Positions 48,635 to 62,100 of a DNA stretch of 64,000 nucleotides are shown here, one piece after another. Made by a program: the position numbers and the translations under genes. Below the pieces are notes generated by a model. That model saw only the letters and a list, made by a program, of their open reading frames with translations, made no database searches and was not told the origin of the DNA. The DNA comes from Lepiota brunneoincarnata (lineage: Eukaryota > Basidiomycota > Agaricomycetes > Agaricales > Agaricaceae), in contig JAEBUN010000001.1 of assembly GCA_023014365.1 (NCBI GenBank), positions 2,046,001 through 2,110,000 of the forward strand, written 5' to 3'. Within the stretch, counting starts at the first letter, position 1, and each line of letters begins with the position of its first letter.

Positions 48635-51600
48635 CGGTACTTGTACGTAATGTAGCCATGATCTGATTATCAACAGTTTATTTTATGACCAACTACCAAA
48701 CACCAAGAATATGCTCTGCAAAGCACGCGAAAGTGAAAGAGAAAAAAAAGGTATGACCCTTTCCCTGTGGACGGACCATCCGCAACCGGGGAGATCGGGA
48801 CTTGTGGCTCTGACAGCGCGAACGACGTTAGGTGCCAGCCGGAAACTCCTGCGGGCCATCGGAAAGGTATCGTTACTCCCTTTCTGGCGCTCAAATGAAA
48901 CCTTGACCTCGATATGCCTGCCCCTACTTACCCACAGTTAACAGCACAGAAACCTGAACGTCGCGAGCCACCGACCTAATGAGCCAGGTCCGGTCGTATG
49001 TGCCTATGGATTGGAGTCGGACCGTTCCCCGATTCAGGAATCGCTTACACCCGTCGAATGAAAAATAAGTCCAGCCCATTCGCGGGATGAATACTTTTAC
49101 CAAGCCTTTTTGAATGTCACCTATATGTTACGTTGATTTCGTTCGGTGTATCGTTAGCTTTTCTAGCATGGATACCTCTCGCAACAAGCCGTATCTTCAG
49201 CCTCCCAAATTTTGTAGTTTATGTACTCTTGACGCCACTCGGAGCATTGCTCCACACGAGCACTGGATCCTGATTAGGCAGACCGTCTTGCCGAAGGCAA
49301 GTTCGGCGGAGGGGGAGGCGCGAACTTGGCAAGGATGTGACAGAAAGCAGAGTCGTTGCGTAAGTCTCTGCATGACCCAATGACCTAAGCTTTCAGGATA
49401 GCCCTTTGGTCCTGGGATGCATACAACATCCGGGGCTATTCTTCGGTGCCGACTCGGGCACTGGGACGCAGTTGCTTTACTACTGGATGGAACCTGGGTG
49501 GATGGCAACCCAAGTCATTTCAGGGGTGGAGGACCCAGATTCCATAGGATAGATATGCTCACCCGGTCCGACTCAATAGCAAGTACTCGAGGAGCCGTCC
49601 TCGCTTTAGGAGGTGCCGTGAACCCTTACGCACCCACAATCCAGGGATGAAGGCATCGAGGAACATCAGGGAACATCCCATCGTTATCTACTTATCTCGG
49701 GTGCTCCAGGATTGCGTGCTGAAGACAAGGAGATCTCCGCAGATGAGCTCATGCACTCTTTGAGCACCATTCATTACGCAGCCACAGCTAAGACTGGTCT
49801 TTCGTGAGCGGCAACAAGAGAGAATCCTGTTACGCAATGCTTCATCCCGTTGACTGACAGGTCGTGGACACATCCTGTTCCTCCTCACTGTTGGCACCTT
49901 AGCTTGCCAAAAACACTGCATTCCGACTTGGCGGACTCACACAAGCATATAATTCGATGGGAACCTGCCTTCGGATATGGTTTCCCTTGGATGTAGTGGC
50001 ATAATCTGGTGACTTTGAGTGTCATACCGCATGTTCAATCGTTCAATTGCGGTCCTTCAGGTCGAATCGACGAAATGCCGTAGGGGTGAACCAGTTCTGA
50101 CCAGGATAAATCCAAACGGGCGGAGGCCCCGGTAGCACAGATCCTCAGCTCGGAAGCGCGAATGACCACCATGATCGCTGACCCGCACAGGTGATCCCAA
50201 ACCGGGGTGGTGCCCATGCAGCTGCGGCCCATTGAGCACCGACGAGGGGGGAGCGAGACTCAAGTCGGCACTGGCCCTAATTAACACTCCTTGCTAGTTT
50301 TGACCCCACCCCCAGGCTCACAGCCGCACTTGGCCGAACAAGGGGCGTCCAAAGGTGGGACCATCCTGAGGCCTTACCAACGTAGTAGGGCCAGGGGCCT
50401 GGGAGACTATTCGCAGAACAAGGAGGAGATATGTCAAGGCTGGACGAGGCCCGAGCGCGAGGGTTTAGAAGCCACAGAGATTGAGTTATTATTATCCATG
50501 TCGGCTCTGTTGGATTTAGAGTTGGAACAGAGCAGAATCGTGCCCCCAGTCACACGACCCTTACGAGGCCGTAGTTGAAGCGGACACTAATCGGGGTCCG
50601 TTACTGCGTCTCGAAGCCGTATTACTCGGACACGGAAGCCGGTTGTTACCCCGCAGCCGAACCCATGAGCAAGGATTCTGGTCATATCTGGCCCAGCCAC
50701 TGCTCGGAAAGCTTGCAGAGTCTTGGGCTCTGGTTCATATCAACGGTTCTGGAGCGCTCCCGATTAAAAGGATCAGGCCGACTTGTGAGTCCTAGCCGCT
50801 TACCTTATGTGAGCTTCCCCGCTGTGGGGTAAATCGATCTAGAATATGGAGCTTACGGTGGACGTATTAGTACTCTAAACCCCATTTTATCGAGCATTTC
50901 GGTCATTTCCGGCGTCCAGAGGAAGATATCTTCAATGTCATGTCAAAGCCATTTTGGACAGGACGAAGGTGGAGGTTGAACGTTGAGGTAAAGTCTTCCA
51001 GTCAAAGTCTAGTTAAAGCCGATCAAAATCCCGGACATTTCGCCTCTTCAAACGTCTTAAACAGAAGCCTTTGTGTATCTCCTTGACATGGACGATCAAA
51101 CCCGAGTGGAATGCATCATAAGAAGGACTCGTAGAAACGCTTATTAGCGTGGCCCTCCTAAAACTCGGACTAAATCATGCACTTGAGCGGATACAGATAG
51201 CCGGCGTCATGCAATTATATGATGGATTTATACAGCTGGCTTGAAGCTGGTGGTTCGGAGAGTAACTGGGGCCAATGATGAAACAGAAAGCGAGCGTCGC
51301 TTAGCCGCCGGCCGACCTTGTGGCTGCCCATCCACAAAAAACCCTCGGGACGGAACAAGGCGCAAGGACTGTCATCACGGCAGGTGAATTTCAAAAAACA
51401 TTCTCGCTTCCATGTCAACACACAGGAGCTGGTTGTCTGGATGAAGAACATTGTCCGAAACGGCGTTTGTTCACCGCTCCGAGGAGCGACTACTATTCGC
51501 TTGGCAATAATTGACTTTTTAGTGATTTTCTCCACCATCAGTTACACGAGGTGAAGGTACGCAGCTTGGCGTGGGGTTAAAGGTATAATACAGCACTACC

Positions 51601-52810
51601 TCCCCTGTATATCGGGAAAGGCGCTCACATTCCAGCACCCTGTCTTGTATTTAGTGTGGTCCAATGATTTTCCCGACCTTGTCGCAGTTGGAGTAAGCCA
51701 TTAGTGAGCCTATTTATGAATCCGATACACCCGTCATCCAATAGGTGCGGTGATTACGAGCAAGAGCTTGGAATCAGCAAACAGCGTCTCTAGCAATGTA
51801 ACCGCTCTGGGACAGGGCCTCATGCAACTACTGAGGTCGTACAGTTGCAACGATGTAGTCAGGAGTGTTGATGACCAGCTCACCAGTATGACATTCTCCA
51901 GCTACACAGGGGATCGGCCGTAGCGGGCGGCAAGGCGTTGCCGAGTTGTGCACGGATTTGCTGTAGAGGCGAGGTTCTACGGCCAGATTAGAACGGTAAT
52001 ACTCGGGCCAGGCGCCAGCCGGCTAGGTGAGAATGGTCAGCCATCAACTGAACCAGTGGCTCAGCACTCGTTTGAGCCGATCTTTGACTTCTCAACATGG
52101 AAGCCTTTACCCCGCTATGCCCCACACGCCCACCAAAACCGGATTGGAATCTCCCACGGAATTGGAAAACCTCGCGTGGAACATTGATCACCCAACAACG
52201 GCCCCTGGGCTTGAAAGATGATCACGGACCAATGCGAACGGTATGCCCCGGCGAAGCCAAAGGGAGGTATTTACAATTTCCCCGAGTTCAGTCTGCATGC
52301 CCAGAGTATAAATTCGGCACAAGCGGGATTGCGTTTCTCACTCTTCAGGCGTTCTTTCTCCCCTAAACATGCCCTGCATATGCTCTCGAGCGAAATATGG
52401 TTGGTATCTGGAGTAGTTCTAGGCCGGCGAAAAGTGGCATGCCATGGCGTTGTTCATCCTCTGTTAGGCTCCAGCGGCATAACAGATTTTCGAGCGCTGT
52501 CGGCCAACATGGTGGGAACCATGCTGGTAACAGCTCTCATTGCCAGACATCAGCAATCAAGAACATCACCGGGCACTTAAAACTGTCAGATTGGACGTGT
52601 GGGTTGCAATCTTGCTAGGGGAAATGAAGAATCGAAACATGGGCGATTCGCCATGACAGTCGGAACAACCATCTCGACAAAATTGCTATATCGCATGATA
52701 TAATACTTGCCCGTGCTGGTGCAGTCCGTATGGCAGTCTGCGTGTCAACGTCACTTAGCCAAACCATCAAAACACCCTGGAGATCACCTTGGAAAACGCA
52801 TCCGTTTTCC

Positions 52811-52829
52811 AAAAAAAAAAAAAAAAAAA
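52811..52829 (+). repeat. Poly-A run of 19 bases
   Basis: Uninterrupted A tract; there is no ORF, polyadenylation context or target-site duplication that I could tie to it. Confidence 0.7.
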
Positions 52830-54195
52830 CATTGACATACCCGTCAGCCAAACGATCAATTAACTGCGGAGACGGGAGTAGAGACCGGAAATAAACCATA
52901 CGGATCGGATGATCCTAGGTTATTGGACCGCTGGCAAGGGGATCAGCCGCCCCCTGTAACAGGGTTAAATCTAGGAGGGCAGACAGCGAGCAAGGGATAT
53001 AGGTGATGACACCACTTGGCTCGAGGACACCCGTTCGGGGTCCAATGTCATCATCCATCAGGGAGTCGTGGGGATATGTTCATCAGACAAACTGCGGAGG
53101 GACCATAATTAGGGACGAATCTGCAGCGACAACAACGGTTAACGGGAAAGGCCGACTTGAACTCGGAAGCAGCGAGGAATCGACATTCGGGCATCTCCTA
53201 ACTGTTCTATTTGCGTATTGTGCCGGTACTGATCCTGGTTACTTCACTGGGCCTTATGGCTATCACAAGCTTACAAAGTCAATACCAAGAGCAGGCAATC
53301 AGACTCACCGAATGACGCCGGTCCTGATCACAATCCCTATTGCATCGAGCTGGGAAAACAGTCCCAGCAAAGTCCATTTTTGTGAATGTGGAGGCATGTC
53401 GGCTTTGGATTAAACGGATTTCACCAAGCCGAGCCCGTGGGAGCTCGACCTATCAAGGTTATAACTCGTACATACCGACTGGATATCTATCAGCTCGGGA
53501 TCCAATACGTGGCAACAATCTGGGACACTTGCTCATTCCCTGGTCCCAATCGTTCCCCGCCCTGTCGCCCTGGCGTTACTGATGCTTCGTCCACATTTGT
53601 ATCACCTGGAGGAGCCGGTGGGCTGGTTTGTGCTCATGTTGCTATGAATCATGACTCTGTATCAGAGTTAGTTGTAAATATGATGGCATTTACTGCCCTC
53701 CAAATCTCTACACATACCGCATCATATCAAGGCAAAAAGCCGCCGGACAACCAACAGACCAGTATGACTCGTTCGGTTGCTCCAACCTGTGTCAAAGGTC
53801 CAATTGCCACGGAGACAAGCGACCGAGGCGTCCACACAGAGGATTAGTGTTGTGATGGCTTCATCGAAGAAACATATGGTGTCGTACCCTTCTCCGAAAA
53901 GCCCTAGCTACTGAGGGTCCTTCTTGGGATATAACCGCCTCCCCATGTGCCCGGCGGCATGGCGCTCAAGAGCCCCACGCACTACCCACGAGCAACACGC
54001 AAGAGCTCTGTTCCTGGGAATTATTTGAGCTTCTGGGGCTCCTGACGTTTGTGTTCATCGCAAGGGGCGCCACCTCACACGCAACCATTGCCGCTAAAAT
54101 TAGAGTAGTGAGAGTAAAGTGAAATTATTGCCGCGTACGCCATCCCGTAAAGACCAAGGAACCTGATTTAGGGACTTCAGGCTCTTGCCGTTGTT

Positions 54196-54235
54196 ATTCC
54201 GCGACAGGCGGGGCAAGATCATCCCGTCACGGAAT
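54196..54235. repeat. Imperfect inverted repeat (hairpin)
   Basis: ATTCCGCGACAGGCGGG is followed ten bases later by CCCGTCACGGAAT. The arms pair over 13 positions, with one mismatch and a four-base insertion in the left arm. Confidence 0.45.
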
Positions 54236-54282
54236 AGATCTCACATATATAGCATAGGTTTCTGTTAAGCAGACCGGCATAG

Positions 54283-54300
54283 CGTTCTGTAAATAGAACG
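54283..54300. repeat. Short perfect inverted repeat
   Basis: CGTTCT and AGAACG are separated by GTAAAT; a six-base stem. Could be chance. Confidence 0.35.
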
Positions 54301-55278
54301 GGATTGGTTGCATCCACCTTGCTGCGAGTCGTTCAACAAAGTAGTGGAGGGGCGTCAACCAAATACCTAGAGGTATTCTGAGTTACATCAAGATGGGGAG
54401 CCGAGCGCCTGGCAGGTGGCACGCATCTCGCGCAAGGCTTGCAAGCCGCAAAAAGGACAACTACCTCGGCCCTGGAAGCCCGAGCCTAGCGTGAAAGGGC
54501 ATGGGCGGAACGAGTGTTCATATTATTGCGGCAGTAATGGTACGGATGCGGAACCAGAAGAAAGTTGGTGCTGCTGACAGATATCGATCGGTAGTTGATC
54601 TGAAGAAGTCAAGTAAAGCATTGTGTGTGTCAATTTTCACATGGTAGGCTCGAATGAGTGTGATATTCTGAAGGATGGCCAAGATCGAAGACAGAGAACT
54701 ACCGAGTCCCTCTAGCCGTCAGAAGTGCGGGGTACGAAGTGGTCCAAGGGGTGGCTCCGAGTTGCCTTCGATACGTAGTCATGACATCAGCAGAGGCTTT
54801 GGACCGAGGCAGGAAAAAGTCCGACTTTCCAAGTTGAAAAACGGGGTCGAGTTGGAACATCAAACTCCGCGGAGTCCGGACATGGCCGACTTTTCGTCTT
54901 AGTATCGATGTGTTGCAGGGCGAGGACAAAACTTAATTTCATCAAGTCATATGTCCGAGCCATGATGATGAAACCGCTGCAAGTGTTTTGTAAATAAAGA
55001 CAGGTAAATTTGACCCGTCCAGGAGGGCGATATCGAAGTGCAGTCGGGAAGAGGATATACTAAAAGTTGAAAGGAATCACGTAGTCAGTAAACGATCCTG
55101 CGGTATGGTTGCGGCAGTTGAGAGGTGGACCGCCGGCGGTGCAAAGGACGGGTGGTTGAGTAGTAGTGGGGACGAATCCGGCTGAATGGGCAAAGACTGT
55201 TGGGGCACTGCTGTCTTCACCTGGAGCTTCTTGTCAACCCTTCTTTATCCCACAAGAGTCAACTCCTTGTCGATCAGT

Positions 55279-55321
55279 AGAGCACTGTCGTAATGCAAAG
55301 TGGGGGCGAGCTGGTTGATGG
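55279..55321. repeat. Diverged dispersed repeat, copy B
   Basis: Partner of 30973-31016: shares AGAGCA, CGTAATGCAAA and GGCGAGCTGGTTG in the same order and spacing within one or two bases. It lies in the gene-poor block. Confidence 0.5.
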
Positions 55322-58300
55322 TGCTAGGACCTCCAGGAAGCCGGCTGCCTCGGCTGCGCTGATGGGACCTCCTGGAAGATTCTTATTCCATGGTGATGAG
55401 GGAATGCGAAAGACATTAGAACGTTGTAACCGTGAGCGACGTAAAACATAGAACATACCTTCACCGCTGCGACCTGTTTACCAGCAGATCGTGGGGTGAT
55501 CGGGACCGCAGGAATAAGAAGATGTTCAGAGAGAAGCAGGCAAAAGGTTCAGCCACGGATTGCACCGGAGACTAGCATTAGAGGCGACAGGCGGGGCTAC
55601 AACTCTTCGTTGGATCGTTTGGTAGCGAATAACACCGGTCAGAATACAGGGTAGAGGTGGTCTAGCGTCGATGGGCGACCAGGAAAGATCTGGCAAGGAA
55701 CACGTGGGTGACCTCGAGTATTGTGCGATACCAACGCTGGAGGAATTGGGGGAAATTGGACTGGCAAACGGCAAATCATGTGATCCTTAGCATGTCGTGC
55801 AAGCAGCTGTGCTGCACCGTCAAGGCTACAATTCCGTCGGTGAACAGGATTGAATCCGGGATGACAGATGTATTCCCCTTTAGCAGCTAGCCTAGAACGA
55901 CTACCGGTCGGACAGGAGGTGAGAACAATACCCAACGACCCTCTGCTAAACCCAAAGATTCCTCCGAATCGCATATGTTCTATTGACAGTCACGTAACCA
56001 ATCTCTATGTCTCAACAACGACAAGCCGAGCGTTATAGGTTTGCAGCCTTCCAGTGCACGCCCTTGAGGTGGCAGTCTTACCCTCATTGGCCCCCATCAT
56101 GATCGCCCGTTATACGAATATGCCCATATGGAATGCGTGCACGCCCACTCTATCTGGATACCCCGCAGATTTCCGACCCCTTATCGTTTGTTCCCTCACG
56201 AGTCTCAAACCGACAGATGTATCACACATGTGGACGCACTCAGTCCACAAATGGCTCACCACCTCGTCGACCGAATGACCGAAACTCAAACCAGTGCCCA
56301 CCATCTGTTAGAGTGCTACGCATCCAGCTAAAGCTAAGGTAAGCTTCTAGGTATCATCGGCGAAAGCTGCAGAAGCCTTGGCCAATCATGGCAAACCATC
56401 CGCTCTTCAGGCCGTCCCGCCAACTGCCTATTGGCTTGCCCTACCTTCCACAGTCGGATTACGCTTCTCGCGGAACCACGGGACTATCGACTCTGCCGTT
56501 CGGCGAGGTTATTGATAACGACTCCCCTGAAAGCTGCCGAGGTCCCATGCGAGAACTTGCACAGTATGGTTTCCCCCTCCGTATTCAATGCATTTTCTGC
56601 ACTAATGCAGTGATTACCCTAGGCTGAACGGTGACCCACTTGAACTTGAGCTGTGGGATTGTAGAACACAAAAAGGGGCAGCTGGGTCTAAGCCCGCGGA
56701 GCGCCCATCCCAACTCCTTCTCTGAATGGGTATTGAACGGACGAGGTCAAAGTTACTTGTCTGTCAACGTACACTGCGGGGGATGCGGAGAATGATAAAC
56801 GTGCCTGAGCATGCCATTCTCATTGGTCTTACTGTCCCGATGCTCAAGCTAAACGACGCGACAACCATCTCATGTCCACGGAGTCAGTGTTTCATCACTA
56901 TTCAATTGAAGCAGCTGCCAACCAACCATTACCGTTTACAGCCCTCCTCGCGAAACGACAGCTTGAGCATAAGGGATAATGAACCGGTGGAAATCACAAT
57001 TTGCTATTGTGATATTGTGCACGTAGCTCATGGGCCTCCTTGTGCCAGGCGTGCCGCCTCCAGGGCTACCCCATCGACACAAAATGGCCTGCTTCTCTCT
57101 CAATCAGGGAGATCTCCACGAAAAGAACTTTTTTCACAGTCAACGCTGGGACGACCAAATCGGTAATGATGTAAGAGCTTTCGGTTTTGGAATCCGAGAT
57201 CGATAACACTATAGTAGCAAGGTGGGAAGTGCATCGAGGTGGTGGATAACGATGGCAGCCGCAGCCGCGTATAGGGTGGAGGGGTGTCAACGGGCGAACC
57301 GGCTTTTTGTGATTGTTCCTTCTCGACACCGAAAACTCCTGAACACCCCCTGTTCTGCCATTGTAGCAGCACCATCAGCGGGACAACAAATCTGTCGGGA
57401 ACTGATTGCTACTCAATGAAACACGGAGCAGATTTCAAAATACCCGCTGGCTACGTCAAGTAAGGGGAAGGACGACCCGTTCGATATGGGACAAAATCCA
57501 ACTTATCGCATAGCCGCCTTGGTTCCGTACGTGGTTTATTCTGCTTGTTGCTGTCCAAATTCTTCCATCTTTGTCATCTACTTTCATTGTGCTTTTTCTA
57601 TTACTGGAGGTCGTTACGCCTTGGTAAAGCCGCCGCAAGCTGCCGTTGATACACTGGCCCGTATTAGGGTGTGCTGAGGATCGACGGGTGAAAGCAACCA
57701 CCGGGATGATGACCATGGGCTCTTGTGCTGGGCTTCACGGTGCTTTGGAAATGATGTGTCGAGGTCTTCGGAGGGTCCAACGATAAGTATAGATACGCGC
57801 TCTAAGAGCTCCGACTCGGCCTCGTAAAAAATATCGTCAGAGGTGAAAATGAGCCGGCTTCAGTGCACAAGTTAAGAACAAGGGGAGCCTTAGCAAATAG
57901 ACATAATCCACCTCTTTGGCCTGTTCCTACTTTCCAAACTTTCCAGAATGCTTCTTATCAGTCCTATCACCTCTGGTGCGCTGGCCCATGGCGACCATCA
58001 CTTTCTGTCGATGGCGGGGACGCCTGGGCCCCACCCCCGCCCGCAGGGGCTGAGATTCAAGTGTCAGCCAGCAAAGAAGCAGATGTTCTGTGGACAGGAA
58101 CATTCCTCGTTACATCATGCCCATCTGAAGAAGCAGTGGTGGAGACACTTCATCCGTGTAGATCGTTGCGGGGTATTTTAAGCTGGCCTGAGTCTGATGA
58201 TGGAGCCCGCTGCTGGCGACGCAGACTAGCACATCGCCCTGGCGACCGTCTACACCTCTCTTTTAGAAATTGGTTGACTGCAAAATTTGACGAAACGCTG

Positions 58301-58422
58301 ATGTTGAAGTCGGGAGTGTTTTGTCCATATCTTTGGGTTGGTGGAAGTGCTACCCACTCTCACTGGATGTACTCACGACCGATGACGTGAGCTGGTTTGT
58401 ATATGAACGAATCAAGTTCCTA

Positions 58423-58437
58423 TGTTGTTGTTGTTGT
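58423..58437 (+). repeat. (TGT)n simple repeat
   Basis: Five consecutive TGT/GTT units followed by a T-rich stretch. Confidence 0.7.
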
Positions 58438-59143
58438 TTTCTTTTTTTCACTCAGGCCCAGAAGTTGGCTCCTTGTCAGCGTCGTCCTTCGATAAAAAAT
58501 GCCTTTGGGCCGAAAAAATCGCAATCATCAATAACACTACGTATTCCGCTTGTACATGTGTGAGGATCCGGATGTCCGATGTGGTATGAGAGGTTTTTAC
58601 CCACAGTCACCCCGAGGGGTCGAATCAACCCGCTCGCAAGCACCTCTACTACTTCGTGTACCCGGAGATATCTATTACCGTATTCAACAGCGCATTATTA
58701 TATCAGTAGTGAGGTATCAAATCAACAAGCGACGCATCAGAGGCCTGGGATAAATCCTCAGTTCAATGTAAATTACTATCCCATTTCACAGCCTGCCAAC
58801 CACCCACGTCGGTGATCGTTGCTCATCCGTTATCCCCGTGAGCCAGGAAAAGTCGATGGCACTAATCGCTGAGTTTTGAGTGGCTTGACGACTCAGCTAA
58901 ATTTAACGGCGTTTCTTTTTGCTCATTGTTGGTCATGGCGCGCAGAGAGCTTGACAGGGCATGTACTGTAACCCGCAACTTTGAGCAACAATCACTGAAT
59001 AATAATCATTTGCTCGTGTCGCAACCAATAACGACAAGTTGTAGACATCAGCTCATCGGAGAAGCCCTCTGGCAGCTCACACATACGCGATCTGTCCTCC
59101 GATAACTTCGTTCCTTCCAAACTGAGGACGGCAAGCCTCGGGT

Positions 59144-59164
59144 AATAAATAAATAAATAAATAA
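59144..59164 (+). repeat. (AAAT)n microsatellite
   Basis: Five copies of the AAAT tetranucleotide. Confidence 0.8.
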
Positions 59165-62100
59165 ACCCCGCAGAAAGCGTAGCAGTGCCAGAAGGTGCTA
59201 GGGCTAAGGAGACCGGGGTTTCGTTTGAATCTATCAGGCTCTGATGCTACGTCCTTTAGCCATTCAAATCAAGTAAACCAACCGCTAGCAGTGGGGAGCG
59301 GCAATGGCGCTAGAGTGTGATCGATTAGTGCGAGGGAGAGTGGGAGTAGCGCCGTGCCTGGCGCCAAGACTATTGGGATGTGTGTGGATGCGAGGTGGAA
59401 GGCGGGGGTCCGCACCCACTAATAAACTATTTTTGGTGCGAGCAGGAATCATCGTTTGCTAGAATTGCGCCGTATGAATGTTGATATGGAGTAATATTGC
59501 TTACAGGATGTGAGAGACTGATGCATGTTGTCCAGAGCAATATGTACCGTGAACTGCCGTGTTGTGCGGCTATCAGATGCCACTAGAGGAATATTTTTCA
59601 GCAGGGAAATTGTCGGCACTCGTGATATCCACACGGGTCGGCACAATTTATCATCAAGTAGTCCCAATGCACTGAGTCCGGGTCGGAAGAAGCGGGAACT
59701 TGAGGGAACAATCTGGTCAAAGATATCTTCCGGAGGTATTCCCGAAGTTCGAACGCAGTCATCGTTCGAGCCTTTTGGACTTCAGACCTGGCCGGTGCTT
59801 ATGTTATCTCGGCTTCTAGCTGAGCCTTGGAGCGAGCCGGTTTTTGGACTGGCCGCTAGTAGTGATTCGATCAATTGCGATACCCAACTTTCCTACTCGT
59901 TCATCACCCAGCCATGTAACTGGGACCTGGATTTGACCCGCGGCGAGGGTTGATGGTGAATATGGGGAGGGTGTCATGATGGGATGCATATTCACCTCGT
60001 CCGAGTCAGGCAATATCATGAAAACGCGGGGGTCATCTGATTGATCACACAATACATTGTTGAGCGCAGTGTGATATCACCAGAATGAAGGCTAGCCAGT
60101 AGTGACAAATTGTTATGGACACAGGCGCTTACTAGTTGGTAGGTGTCCAACAAGTCGATTGATGGGGAGTACAGTTGGGAAGTGGGGCGCAGCGACTTGA
60201 ATTCACTTACCAACTGCAGTAGTCGGGATCACATCGACACGCCCTGTGCCCCGTAGCGGCCAATGAGAGTAAAAGGCTTAGGCTCCAACTGCGAGAGCTC
60301 CTATAATTTGGGAATGGGGTTACTATACCGAACCGGAACATCCATAATGCGCCGACACCGCCGCACGCAAGTCCCAACAGGTTTCAACAGTGTAGTATAG
60401 CGACGTTTAGCGGCTCACTTGGACCAAGCGCTCTCGTTTCTCTGTCGTTAGGCGCGCCACCCGTCAAACTCTCTAAACCAAGCCGCCTATCGGGTTGTCC
60501 ACATAACACCAGTCCTTTGCTTGACACTCATCATACTATCACCGAGTACGGTTGCCCGAAAGGAAAAGCTTCCGTTTGCCCACGCCTCCCACGCACGCAA
60601 TTCAGAGACTGTTATGCTGGGTCAAGTGCGCAACGCAGATAGTAAGCCCCAATACTCCAGAACCCGACGTGACGTTGTCGGTGGAGATTCTCTCAAGAGA
60701 ACGCGACGGTGGGATCCCGAGTGTCCTATCGCGTGGCCTATCCAGGGTCAACAAATATAAATCCGGTATGGTACCAACAAAGTTATTGAACATTCACAAC
60801 ATTTTAAACATCATTCAAAGAAACACATACGAGGGGGAATTGAGACCGAGAGTGCCGAGGCTGTTTATGGCTGCCAAGTCATAATCTCTCGTTCTCGTGG
60901 TTCTGTCATGAGCGGAACGCCATGGCAACTGCAATTCAGGAGAGGTTAAATCTCCATGCAACGGGTAGAATCAGGTACGAGAAGCTGATACACTATACAG
61001 TTTTCGAAACCCACATGGCATACTTGGAGTGCACCCATGGCCTACCCTGGTGTGCAAAATGGGATTCGTATCAGCATGTTCGTACAACAACACTCAATTC
61101 GCTTGCTTCTCAAAACACCCAAACGGCCGCTGTTCGGGAAAGGTACCAAGACCGCCACAAGCAGTGGCACCTGCGCTGAATAGTGCGCTCTCCATAACAC
61201 ACCACGCGCTGCCGCGATAGCTCCCCTCAAGATCACGGCGAACCGAAAGAAATAAGAAAGTAAACTGGCCACCTTCGAGATCGGCGGAAGTCTTGCTACG
61301 TTCTTACGTTCTTCTCGGCTGGCCACCCCTTGAGAGTAATATTCAAAGGCAAAGTCGAAACCCTAGGCCCTCGCGTGGCTTTCTATTGGGCTGTCGTACC
61401 CTATACTGTTTGGTAACACCAATGCCACGACCCGGTGACCGCTGCTCGTAAATCCATCCGCACTAAAATTATACACCTTCCCCGACGCATGAGACAGGCA
61501 GACTTCTACCAGCCGCCTTCCTTCCATCCATCTTCGAAAAGAAGACGGGGAGGGTGGGTAAATGTGTGGATACTGCCGATTGACACCTTGGTAGTTCTCC
61601 TTCCTCAACCCCCCCCCCTCCCCGCATCGAGGGACAGTACCGGATATGACTGTACCGTGCTCCTCAACCCCGAATTGAAAGTTCGCCCGCCGTTCTCAGA
61701 GCATGCTGCCAACCCGCACACCCGCAGTTGGTGGGTGTTTACCTGCGAGTGTAAATAGCCTATATAGATGCCAGAATAGTTATTATTAAACCACCATAAA
61801 TATGCACCTCCCCTCCTCTCCTGCTGTCGTGTGTGAATAAGTAGCACCCAGGAGTTCTCACCCCATCGGTCTCTCATTTAATATTTATGGACAAGTTGGA
61901 AAACCACGCGTTCTCATTCATTTGTCAAACTCTAATGCTAGATGCTAGGATTAAGTAACAGCAGTGTGCCACGGACCAATCGGAAACTCGTGCCATGTGA
62001 AGACCGCTTGCCCAGTTAGAATTATTACTAGTGTGACGACGCGTTCCCCCACCCCTCCTCCCGTCCAGCACTTAATCATTGCCACAAGCAGCGAATGCAG

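Larger units (their letters stand above)
48635..56000. other. Gene-poor block, left half: nothing recognised
   Basis: Only short ORFs occur (largest 153 codons at 53386-53847 and 136 codons at 53003-53413). None has a family motif, a convincing exon chain or transposon signatures such as YxDD or an integrase triad. Contents that I can name are a 19-base A-run at 52811-52829, imperfect inverted repeats at 54196-54235 and 54283-54300, and the dispersed repeat at 55279-55321. The contrast with the dense left 48 kb is striking. Confidence 0.6.

Noticed and set aside
52811..52829. Poly-A run as the tail of a retrotransposed copy
   Set aside because: No coding remnant upstream, and no flanking target-site duplication seen.
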